From: JTS-RE9 sp964649195
GTDB lineage: Bacteria > Planctomycetota > Phycisphaerae > Phycisphaerales > Phycisphaeraceae
DNA length: 13,151 bases
Assembly (NCBI GenBank): GCA_964649195.1
Contig: CAZYPK010000150.1
Coordinates: 1-13,151 of the forward strand
Reading direction: 5' to 3'
Positions 7,432 to 13,151 of the stretch are shown here, one piece after another. Positions within the stretch are counted from its first letter, which is position 1, and each line of letters starts with the position of its first letter. A model generated the notes under the pieces. The model was not told where the DNA came from. It worked only from the letters and a program-made list of their open reading frames with translations, and searched no databases. Both the position numbers and the translations under genes were made by a program.

Positions 7432-7845
7432 ATGTCCGAAACCGAATCACCTTCGCATGTTGATCGCACCGTCACGACACGCATCAGGCGCATCGCGGCC
7501 CTCGTGGCCTTGATGGCCGTGACGACGCAACTCATCGGATGCGGCGCGTCCTATGTCGGGCGATGGAAAAGCGATCAGTTTCATCCGGCCAATCCCGAAC
7601 TGAAAGGCCCCGGCTCGCTGGAGGTTGACATCCGCGACGACCAGACATTCACCGCCCTGTACGAGTCCAAGGACAAGACCGTCAAGCGCGGCGGGACCGG
7701 CCAGTGGGATCGGGAATCCGATCAGGCGATCCGCCTTTTCGTCAAGGGAGGCGATGGCCCGGAAATGACCAACGCCCAGCTTGAAGGCTCCAACACACTG
7801 CTCATCATCGGCAAGGGCTTTGCTGAAAAGCTCAAGCGCGATTGA
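7432..7845 (+). CDS. Small predicted lipoprotein of unknown function
   Basis: This 137-aa protein has an extended N-region, then a hydrophobic segment (about 21-34) and lipobox QLIG-C37. The mature chain of about 100 residues is rich in beta strands: YVGRWKSD, GSLEVDIRDDQTFTALYES, GTGQWDRESDQAIRLFV and NTLLIIGKGF. This GxW, dGtF, GxW rhythm is seen in small lipocalin-like or META-like envelope proteins, but I cannot assign a family. GGAG at 7421-7424 lies 7 nt before ATG7432, so this start is well supported, although ATGs further in could also start a signal peptide. Second gene of the lipoprotein run. Confidence 0.8.
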   Translation: MSETESPSHVDRTVTTRIRRIAALVALMAVTTQLIGCGASYVGRWKSDQFHPANPELKGPGSLEVDIRDDQTFTALYESKDKTVKRGGTGQWDRESDQAIRLFVKGGDGPEMTNAQLEGSNTLLIIGKGFAEKLKRD

Positions 7846-7890
7846 GCCGGGCGACAGGGGCGTTTGATTCCCGGCACTCACGCTGTCGGA

Positions 7891-7911
7891 AGTTCCAAAT
7901 GACAAGTTTCA
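7891..7911 (+). repeat. AGTTYCA heptamers, degenerate
   Basis: AGTTCCA, AATGACA and AGTTTCA follow each other in a 7-nt register in the gap between two lipoprotein genes. The outer units match the family seen at 6626 and 12957. Confidence 0.35.
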
Positions 7912-7942
7912 AATCCTCTTTCAAACCACAAAGGATTTCACC

Positions 7943-8149
7943 ATGTTTCAGCATCGTTGGCTTGCGCTGCTCCTGCTGTGTGCGTTCATGGCCTTCACGC
8001 CGGGGTGCGGAAGCACCACCAAGGTCAATGTCGATAACAGCAAGACCATCGGCCAGGAACTCAAGGACCTGGATGAGGCCTATCAGAAAGGCATCATCAA
8101 CCGTGAGGAATACGAGAAGGCGAAGAAGAGGATTGTGGACGGCAAGTGA
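7943..8149 (+). CDS. 68-aa lipoprotein with SHOCT-like C-terminus
   Basis: A signal peptide ends in TPG-C22, leaving a mature lipoprotein of only 47 residues. After a short polar linker (GSTTKVNVDNSKT) the C-terminus (about 38-66) has the SHOCT pattern: a helix LKDLDEAYQKG, then the turn-and-helix IINREEYEKAKKRIV. SHOCT is a short C-terminal helical module often found on membrane or secreted proteins, thought to mediate oligomer or protein contacts. Here it forms nearly the whole mature protein. AAGGA at 7931-7935 lies 7 nt before the ATG. It sits between two larger lipoprotein genes, so it may be a small partner of one of them, which is an inference. Confidence 0.83.
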   Translation: MFQHRWLALLLLCAFMAFTPGCGSTTKVNVDNSKTIGQELKDLDEAYQKGIINREEYEKAKKRIVDGK

Positions 8150-8222
8150 GAGCGTTGTCTTCGTTTGGCGATCAATTGCGCGAAGCGGCCCCCTTTATCC
8201 AAAGCCTTCAGTGAGGTTCGTC

Positions 8223-8822
8223 ATGATGCGCACCCGAATTCATGCGTTCGTGTTTGCCCTGTATGCCGGCCTGGTGTTGACGGGTTGCGCTTCGTCCTCC
8301 ACGGCGTTCATGGGCGACACCGGCAAGTTCACCGCCGATCCCAGGCATGACGGCGCGCTGGTGTATCGCCATCCGGGCAAGGCCGTGAAGGATTATTCGA
8401 AGGTCTGGCTCGACAGCATGGAGGTGCGGTTCGCCAATCCTTCGGATGCGGGCGAGGTTGACCCCAAGGCCATGCAGGAGTTCATCGCGTTCTGGCGAAG
8501 CGAAGTTGAAAAGCATCTGGTGACGGACAGGAACTTCACGCTGGTCCAGGCGGCAGGGCCGGGCACGCTGAGGTTGCGCCTGGCGCTGACGGGGATTCGA
8601 CCCGCCAGGCAGGGGCAGTTGTTCACGGCCACGGTCATGCCGGGGCGGCTGGACATCGGCAGCGCGACGATGGAGGCCGAGGCTCTTGATTCGCAGACCG
8701 GCGAACGCATCTTCGCCTTGATCGATCAGAGCGCGACGCAACGCCCCGTCGCCGCCGATCAGCTTGAATATGCCAAGAGCACGATCAAGGAGTGGACCGA
8801 TCGGCTGTTCAAGGCCCGTTGA
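8223..8822 (+). CDS. Predicted lipoprotein, DUF3313-like
   Basis: A 199-aa protein with signal peptide and lipobox VLTG-C22. The mature sequence has the DUF3313 hallmarks as I know them: an N-terminal stretch with a tyrosine and HPG (GALVYRHPGKAVKDYSKVWLDSMEVRF), a central helix (AMQEFIAFWRSEVEKHLV), a strand LRLRLALTGI, and a late strand ATMEAEALDSQTGERIFALIDQ, followed by a helical tail. DUF3313 proteins are outer-membrane-associated lipoproteins without a settled function. Two ATGs stand in tandem; GAGG at 8213-8216 favours the first. The open frame extends far upstream, but that part overlaps the SHOCT gene in another frame and is not coding. Confidence 0.82.
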   Translation: MMRTRIHAFVFALYAGLVLTGCASSSTAFMGDTGKFTADPRHDGALVYRHPGKAVKDYSKVWLDSMEVRFANPSDAGEVDPKAMQEFIAFWRSEVEKHLVTDRNFTLVQAAGPGTLRLRLALTGIRPARQGQLFTATVMPGRLDIGSATMEAEALDSQTGERIFALIDQSATQRPVAADQLEYAKSTIKEWTDRLFKAR

Positions 8823-8882
8823 TCGAATTGAAGCGCGCCGGGTGTCGGGGTTTGAGAAGTTTTGGGTGGCTGGGACCGCTTC

Positions 8883-9000
8883 GGGTGGCTGGGGCTGAGT
8901 CCGCGAAGCCCCGGCCCAGGCGCACGAAGCAAGATGGCGCAACTGAAAGTCGATGGCCGTCTGGCCGGGGCTTGCGCAAAGCCTCCAGCCCCAGCCACCC
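8883..9000 (-). repeat. Dispersed palindromic element, copy 2, reverse orientation
   Basis: GGGTGGCTGGGGCTG (8883-8897) and CAGCCCCAGCCACCC (8986-9000) are perfect complements that close the element. Read on the minus strand the order is arm, about one CTTTCAG unit, a TTGCGCCATCTTGCTTCGTG linker, then the second arm, so it is inverted relative to the other three copies. Partial extra ends occur outside it at 8864-8875 and 9007-9017. It separates the DUF3313-like gene from the phospholipase gene. Confidence 0.85.
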
Positions 9001-9070
9001 AAAGCCTCCAGCCACCCGGAATAATATCTTGCCACAAAAGATGGGCACACCCCTGCGGACCGGCTCCACG

Positions 9071-10945
9071 ATGACCCCATCGAAAACAGTTCTTCAGTTC
9101 GCAGCCTGCCTGCTTGCGGCAGCGGTTCTCTTCACCACCGGTTGCGAATCGACGGTACCCGTGATGCCGGCCGAACTGTCCGGCGACACGTTCACGCATC
9201 CGCCCCAGGGCGGCACCGCCGACCTCTGGAAGGACGCCGTCGAATCGGCGCGCCAGGATGGCAGGCCGCGCGTTCACATTCTCAACGGCGGCGATGAGGC
9301 GCTGCTGGCGCGCATCAATCTGATCCGCAGCGCGCAACGCTCCATCCGCATTCAGACCTTCATGTGGGGCAATGACGAATGCGGCCGCTATGTCATCTGG
9401 GAACTCATCCGCGCCGTCAAGCAGCGCGGCGTGGTCGTGCAGATTTTGGCCGACCAGATGTTTTCCGATGTGGAGACGGAGATACTGGCCTGGCTCTCGA
9501 CGGTGGACCCCCGGTTGCAGGTCAGGCTGCACAACCCCAACACCGACCGCATCAACCCCGGCAGGCTCGCCACCATCGGGGCGATGATCGCAGGCTTCAA
9601 GGAACTGAACGTGCGCATGCACGACAAGACCTTCATCGTGGATGACGACATCGTCATCACCGGCGGACGCAACTATTTCAACGAATACTACGACCGAAAC
9701 ATCGGCCTGATCTACAAGGATCGGGATGTGCTGGCGCTCGGCCCCGGCGCTTCGGACATCATCCGGTCGTTCGATGCGTTCTGGAACACGCCCCGTTCGC
9801 TGCCCTGCGGGGAGCTGATCGATGTCAAAGCCCTGATCGACAGCGGCAAACATCCGCACTTCACCACGCGGACCGACTTCGCCTTTCACCATCTCTTCGA
9901 TGACCTGAGCCGGCAGGCGGATGATCCGTCACATGTCCGCGCCAACATCATTGACAAGCTGCATTCCGTCGAGCGCATCGAGTGGGTTTACGATGATCCC
10001 GCCAAGAACGACAGCAACAGCATCAGCGGGGACTCGGCTTCCTCGAAGCGGCTTCGTGAAATGATCGCCGAGGCGGAGCGGCGCATCCTCATTCAGTCGC
10101 CTTATTTCATCCTCGGCGACGAGGCGGTGGCGGATGTGAAAAAACTCAGGGAACGGAAGCCGCAGGTGAAGTTCGTCGTCTCCACCAACAGCCTCGCGGC
10201 GACGGATGCGTGGTACGTCTATGGGGTGACGTTCAAGCAGAAGCGGATGCTGATCCAGGACCTGGGCATTCAAATGCACGAGATCAAGCCGATTCCGCAG
10301 GACATTCACGAGATGGCCGACTATGTTCCGCTTCTGAATCGGCTGCCCACGCCGACCGAGCGCGAGCGCATCGAGTCGCCGTCGTTCAACATCGACGGGA
10401 AGCTTCGGCCGTTTGCGACGACCGACGCCGCAGGGCGGTCCGTGATGATCGGGGATCGCGTCAATGTTCACACGAAGACGCCTCCGTTCATTTCGCTTCA
10501 CGCCAAGTCGGCGGTGATTGACGACCGGATCGCCTTCATCGGTTCGTACAACGTCCATCCCCGCTCGCGCAACCTGGACACGGAGGTGGGCCTGATCATT
10601 TACGACGCGAAGGTGGCGCGGTTGCTTGCCGATGATATCGGGCGCGACATGCTGCCGCGCAACAGCTACGCCGTGGCCAAAAGCGACCTGCCGCTGCCGG
10701 TGACGCCGCTGGGCGAGCTGATGAGCCGTTTGTCGGAGGCGTTGCCGGTTGATCTTTGGCCTGCGCGATATTCCAGTTCCTTCGAGCTGCGGGAGGGCGC
10801 CGAGCCGGTGGAGATGGGCGATCCCCGATTTTACGAGCGATGGAAGGATGTGGGGGCGTTTCCGCTGCTCAAGCCGTTCAACAGCCGGGCCATCAAGACG
10901 CGCACGGCCAAGATGCTGGGCTGGTTCATCGCCCCCATCATGTGA
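9071..10945 (+). CDS. Phospholipase D / cardiolipin synthase-like lipoprotein
   Basis: A 624-aa PLD-superfamily protein with two HKD motifs: H184-D-K186 with D191 (MHDKTFIVDDD) followed by GGRNYFNEYY, and H477-A-K479 with D484 (LHAKSAVIDD) followed by GSYNVHPRS. Both catalytic motifs are intact, so phosphodiesterase or transphosphatidylation activity on phospholipids is expected. The architecture resembles ClsC/YmdC-type cardiolipin synthases. A signal peptide with lipobox TTG-C25 suggests that it is anchored on the periplasmic side, which is unusual for the cytoplasm-facing Cls enzymes. The start is ATG9071 or the in-frame ATG9041; neither has a good ribosome binding site and both keep the signal peptide. 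The open frame further upstream runs through the repeat element. It is the last and largest gene of the lipoprotein run. Substrate is not shown by the sequence; phospholipid remodelling or an envelope nuclease are alternatives. Confidence 0.9.
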   Translation: MTPSKTVLQFAACLLAAAVLFTTGCESTVPVMPAELSGDTFTHPPQGGTADLWKDAVESARQDGRPRVHILNGGDEALLARINLIRSAQRSIRIQTFMWGNDECGRYVIWELIRAVKQRGVVVQILADQMFSDVETEILAWLSTVDPRLQVRLHNPNTDRINPGRLATIGAMIAGFKELNVRMHDKTFIVDDDIVITGGRNYFNEYYDRNIGLIYKDRDVLALGPGASDIIRSFDAFWNTPRSLPCGELIDVKALIDSGKHPHFTTRTDFAFHHLFDDLSRQADDPSHVRANIIDKLHSVERIEWVYDDPAKNDSNSISGDSASSKRLREMIAEAERRILIQSPYFILGDEAVADVKKLRERKPQVKFVVSTNSLAATDAWYVYGVTFKQKRMLIQDLGIQMHEIKPIPQDIHEMADYVPLLNRLPTPTERERIESPSFNIDGKLRPFATTDAAGRSVMIGDRVNVHTKTPPFISLHAKSAVIDDRIAFIGSYNVHPRSRNLDTEVGLIIYDAKVARLLADDIGRDMLPRNSYAVAKSDLPLPVTPLGELMSRLSEALPVDLWPARYSSSFELREGAEPVEMGDPRFYERWKDVGAFPLLKPFNSRAIKTRTAKMLGWFIAPIM

Positions 10946-10972
10946 GTGCGCAAGCGCGACGGCCGCGCCGTC

Positions 10973-11225
10973 GGGTGGCTGGGGCTTTGGGTGGCTGGGG
11001 CTGGAGGCTTTGCGCAAGCCCCGGCCCAGGCGACCTTCAGCCTTCAGCCTTCAGCCTTCAGCATTCAGTCTTCAGCATTCAGCCTTCAGCATTCAGCCTT
11101 CAGCCTTCAGCATTCAGTCTTCAGCATTCAGTCTTCAGTCTTCAGCATTCAGTCTTCAGTTTTTAGTTGCCTCACCTTGCTTTGTGCGCCGGGCCGGGGC
11201 TTCGCGGACTCAGCCCCAGCCACCC
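10973..11225 (+). repeat. Dispersed palindromic element, copy 3 (18 heptamers)
   Basis: The core runs from GGGTGGCTGGGGCTG at 10989-11003 to CAGCCCCAGCCACCC ending at 11225. The arms pair in two blocks: the outer 15 bp perfectly, and an inner block AAGCCCCGGCCC with GGGCCGGGGCTT, separated by an asymmetric internal loop. A second partial left end (10973-10986) lies just outside. The centre holds the 18-unit heptamer array, a degenerate unit, and the TTGCCTCACCTTGCTTTGTG linker. It fills the gap between the convergent phospholipase and transporter genes, and could stop transcription from both sides. Confidence 0.88.
11034..11159 (+). repeat. Heptamer array, 18 tandem units
   Basis: Eighteen uninterrupted 7-bp units fill 126 bp. 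Every unit ends TTCAG; the first two bases are CC (7 units), CA (6) or TC (5). Writing these as P, A and T, the order is PPPPATAPAPPATATTAT. A degenerate unit TTTTTAG follows. Open frames through it read as repeats of SAFS, LQP and IQH and are not taken as genes. Confidence 0.97.
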
Positions 11226-11236
11226 GGCGCAAACGA

Positions 11237-12112
11237 TCATTTCGGATTTTCATGGGTCAATGCCGACGCGGCTGTTCGCCCCCATGCGACCGCGAGCATC
11301 GCCACGGCGATCGTCTGGAACAGGCCGTAAGCGGTGGCGGCGGTGACGGCGGCGGTGCCGGGGAACGAGCTGGTGGCGATGGCCAGGGTGACGCCCGCGT
11401 TTCGGACGGCGGTGGTGATCGACATGGTTTTGCGATTCCTCCCTCCGGGGCCGCCGACGCACCAGCCGGCGGCAAGGGAGAAGGTCAGAAGCAGCAACAT
11501 GCCGGCATATCCCTTCAGGCGAATCTCGGCCAGAAGCTCCATCTGAACGATCAGGATCAGGCCCAGCAGAAAAATGTTGAGCGCCGCGCTCAGCTTCCTG
11601 GATGCGGGCCGGATCGCCAGGGCCCAAAGGGGGCGTTGGTGCCGCAGGGCAAGGGCGACGATCAACGGCAGAAACTGGGTCAGCGCCAGCGCTCCCACCA
11701 TCTTGCCGATGTTGATGTCCATCGGTTCATCGCCCGCCACCAGCGGCAGCAGCAACAGCAACAGGATCGGGGCAAGCAGCGCCGATGATCCGGCGAGGAT
11801 GACCATCAGCCCCACGGCCTGGACCTGATCACCTTTGGCCAGGGCGGTGAAGGGCGGACCGTAAGGCGCACCGGGACAGACCGCCGCGATCATGAACCCC
11901 GCCGCGACCCAGGGCGAGGCATTGAAGCCGATCAGCAGCCCCGTCGCCGCGGCGGGCACCAGCACATAATTGGCCAGCAAGGCCCGAAGCACGTTTCGCC
12001 AGTCACGGGCGGAGGCAAGCAGTTGGGCCGGGGTCGCATCCAGTCCGATGGTCACCATCATCTGCATCAGGGTGATCATGGCCAGGAGATTGATGAATTG
12101 ATCCAGACTCAT
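11237..12112 (-). CDS. Bile acid:sodium symporter (BASS) family transporter
   Basis: This 291-aa integral membrane protein has about eight to ten hydrophobic helices. Family features include the N-terminal half MMVTIGLDATPAQLL followed by a helix ALLANYVLVPAAATGLL, the motif VCPGAPYGPP (about 78-87), and the C-terminal repeat RKTMSITTAVRNAGVTLAIA (about 227-246), which corresponds to the crossed-helix region that binds sodium in BASS proteins. Length is close to the family norm of about 300 residues. Substrates in this family include bile acids, keto acids and other organic anions; none can be chosen here. ATG at 12112 is selected because the family N-terminus begins there; the frame continues upstream only through repeat sequence. 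No strong ribosome binding site is visible. It is divergent from the XRE/cupin gene and convergent with the phospholipase gene. Confidence 0.87.
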   Translation of the reverse strand: MSLDQFINLLAMITLMQMMVTIGLDATPAQLLASARDWRNVLRALLANYVLVPAAATGLLIGFNASPWVAAGFMIAAVCPGAPYGPPFTALAKGDQVQAVGLMVILAGSSALLAPILLLLLLPLVAGDEPMDINIGKMVGALALTQFLPLIVALALRHQRPLWALAIRPASRKLSAALNIFLLGLILIVQMELLAEIRLKGYAGMLLLLTFSLAAGWCVGGPGGRNRKTMSITTAVRNAGVTLAIATSSFPGTAAVTAATAYGLFQTIAVAMLAVAWGRTAASALTHENPK

Positions 12113-12160
12113 GGCAGGTCCGGGAGTGGATGAGGATGGATCGATCCCTTCGCGTCCGCC

Positions 12161-12317
12161 GGGTGGCTGGGGCTGGAGGCTTCGTTGGGTGGCTGGGGCT
12201 GGAGGCTTTGCGCAAGCCCCGGCCCAAGGGACCATCAGCGATCAGTTGCCTTACCTTGCTTCGTGCGCCTGGGCCGGGGCTTCGCGGACTCAGCCCCAGC
12301 CACCCAGCCCAGCCACC
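12161..12317 (+). repeat. Dispersed palindromic element, copy 4 (short centre)
   Basis: The core runs from GGGTGGCTGGGGCTG at 12187-12201 to CAGCCCCAGCCACCC ending at 12305. A complete extra left end lies at 12161-12182 and a partial extra right end (AGCCCAGCCACCC) extends to 12317. The centre has only two degenerate heptamers (CCATCAG, CGATCAG) before the TTGCCTTACCTTGCTTCGTG linker. It fills most of the gap between the divergent transporter and regulator genes. Confidence 0.85.
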
Positions 12318-12349
12318 CAGCCTGCTCCCCCGGCTCCCCTTGCTCGTTG

Positions 12350-12378
12350 TTGCGTGGGCGGGTTTTGCCGTCGATAAT
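12350..12378 (+). promoter_or_regulatory. Possible sigma70-like promoter of the XRE/cupin gene
   Basis: TTGCGT (12350-12355) and GATAAT (12373-12378) are spaced 17 nt apart, and the ATG of the regulator lies 9 nt after the second box. Transcription would begin only a few nt before the ATG, giving a leaderless or nearly leaderless message, which fits the lack of a ribosome binding site. The match is visual only. Confidence 0.4.
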
Positions 12379-12387
12379 AGCGGGGCT

Positions 12388-12954
12388 ATGAACCTTCTGG
12401 AATTATCCCAGCGCATCAGGAAGCTTAGGCGCAGCCGGGGCATGACGCTCGAACAGGCCGCCGATCAGATGGGGTTGACGCGGAGCTGGCTTTCCAAGGT
12501 GGAGAACTTCCGGGTGACCCCTTCGCTTCCGGCGCTGGGGAAAATCGCCTCCACCTACGGCGCCTCGCTGGGCGAACTGCTCGACGGCCTGGATGTGAGG
12601 CCGCAGTTCATCATCGTCCGTGAGAACGAGCGGCTGCGCTTCGAGCGTGATGAGCAAAGCCCCAACATCATCTACCAATCCCTGGCCCACAAGCGATCCG
12701 ACCGCCAGATGGACCCGGTCATCATCACCCTCCCGCCCGGCGAAGGAAGGCCCGACCGCCTGTCCCACGAAGGCGAGGAGTTCCTCATCGTGATCACCGG
12801 CAAGGTCGATTTCGAATACGACGGACAACGACACCAGATCATGCCCGGCGACAGCATCTACTTCGAAGCCACCACGCCGCACCGACTGGTCAATCCCTAC
12901 GGCGAAGAGGCGCAGGTGCTTTGCGTGTTTTTGCATCATCGGTCGATGGAATGA
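12388..12954 (+). CDS. XRE-family regulator with C-terminal cupin sensor domain
   Basis: This is a 188-aa DNA-binding regulator. A helix-turn-helix of XRE type occupies about residues 7-64 (RIRKLRRSRGMTLEQAADQ, then the recognition part TRSWLSKVEN, and PSLPALGKIAS). After a linker comes a cupin domain (about 110-185) with SHEGEEFLIVITGKVDFEYDG and PGDSIYFEATTPHRL; H127, E131 and H165 are candidate metal ligands. Such HTH-cupin proteins usually sense a small metabolite and repress or activate a nearby transport or catabolic gene. The divergent BASS transporter 275 bp away is the natural candidate target, an inference from layout. ATG12388 is chosen because the HTH starts at once; the open frame upstream runs through the dispersed repeat. 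No Shine-Dalgarno sequence is visible. Confidence 0.93.
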   Translation: MNLLELSQRIRKLRRSRGMTLEQAADQMGLTRSWLSKVENFRVTPSLPALGKIASTYGASLGELLDGLDVRPQFIIVRENERLRFERDEQSPNIIYQSLAHKRSDRQMDPVIITLPPGEGRPDRLSHEGEEFLIVITGKVDFEYDGQRHQIMPGDSIYFEATTPHRLVNPYGEEAQVLCVFLHHRSME

Positions 12955-12956
12955 AA

Positions 12957-12984
12957 AGTTCCGAGTTCCGGGTTCCGAGTTGAA
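12957..12984 (+). repeat. AGTTCCG heptamer array, 3 units plus AGTTGAA
   Basis: AGTTCCG, AGTTCCG, GGTTCCG and AGTTGAA follow each other without gaps, starting 3 nt after the XRE/cupin stop. The last two units mirror those at 6626-6639. It is a second heptameric family distinct from CMTTCAG. Confidence 0.75.
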
Positions 12985-13011
12985 AGGCAAGGGGGGGAGG
13001 GTAAAGCATAT

Positions 13012-13036
13012 GGGAGGGCGAGGCTCCCGCCGAGCC
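13012..13036. repeat. GGGAGGGCGAGGCTCCCGCC-type palindromic repeat
   Basis: GGGAG (13012-13016) can pair with CTCCC (13024-13028), or GGCTC (13022-13026) with GAGCC (13032-13036); the two hairpins exclude each other. I associate this type of motif with planctomycete intergenic regions, from general knowledge rather than a search. Confidence 0.5.
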
Positions 13037-13037
13037 G

Positions 13038-13076
13038 TTCGTTTGCGAAGCCCGTCCGCGGGCTGAAGCAAACGAA
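13038..13076. repeat. Strong 15-bp stem-loop, possible start of a repeat series
   Basis: TTCGTTTGC (13038-13046) pairs perfectly with GCAAACGAA (13068-13076), and inside it AGCCCG (13049-13054) pairs with CGGGCT (13059-13064) around a TCCG tetraloop. A 2/3-nt internal loop separates the stems. TTCGTTTGC recurs at 13125-13133 near the window end. No long T run follows, so it may be a repeat or a factor-dependent transcript end after the regulator gene. Confidence 0.7.
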
Positions 13077-13151
13077 AATCGCGCGATCGGCGATCATGCC
13101 TGATGGTTTGCCGTCCGCGCGAGTTTCGTTTGCTCAGGCCCCCAAAGCGGG

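Noticed and set aside
11034..11159. CRISPR array
   Set aside because: The units are 7 bp and contiguous with no spacers, and no cas genes are near.
10749..11788. Two or three overlapping open frames encoding SAFSLQP-type peptide repeats
   Set aside because: A 7-bp repeat without stops opens all three forward frames at once and gives the same peptide pattern in each; there is no ribosome binding site, and the frames overlap real genes on both sides.

Overview
The window reads as a high-GC, Gram-negative-type chromosome segment, most likely from a planctomycete of the Phycisphaerae or a relative. That placement is an inference. It rests on the many lipoproteins, the two-component sensor with a double propeller, and intergenic short repeats (heptamer arrays, GGGAGGGCGAGGCTCCCGCC-type palindromes) of a kind I associate with these genomes. 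No rRNA, tRNA, transposase or CRISPR array was seen.

Left block (about 1-6583): a large periplasmic-sensing histidine kinase (149-3733) overlaps by 4 nt a FixJ/NarL-type response regulator (3730-4353). After a repeat element comes a second, receiver-only regulator (4632-5045), then a compound stem-loop repeat (5066-5132), then an OprB-type carbohydrate porin (5186-6556). A perfect 27-nt inverted repeat (102-128 and 6557-6583) brackets this whole block. The simplest reading is a signalling unit that senses an extracytoplasmic ligand, possibly a carbohydrate, and adjusts gene expression that may include the adjacent porin.

Middle block (6742-10945): five consecutive same-strand genes all begin with a lipoprotein signal peptide. 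They are a DUF4410-like protein, an unrecognised small protein, a 68-aa SHOCT-like protein, a DUF3313-like protein and a two-HKD phospholipase D/cardiolipin-synthase-like protein. All are probably anchored in the envelope.

Right block (10946-13151): a bile acid:sodium symporter (BASS) family transporter lies on the minus strand (12112-11237), divergent from an XRE/cupin regulator (12388-12954). The window ends in heptamer repeats and strong palindromes.

The most unusual structure is a dispersed element present four times (about 4390-4558, 8883-9000, 10989-11225, 12187-12305). Each copy has long two-part inverted-repeat arms beginning GGGTGGCTGGGGCTG and a centre that carries 1 to 18 tandem copies of a 7-bp unit, CMTTCAG or TCTTCAG. 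The element occurs only between genes, in both orientations, and two or three copies show repeated outer ends.
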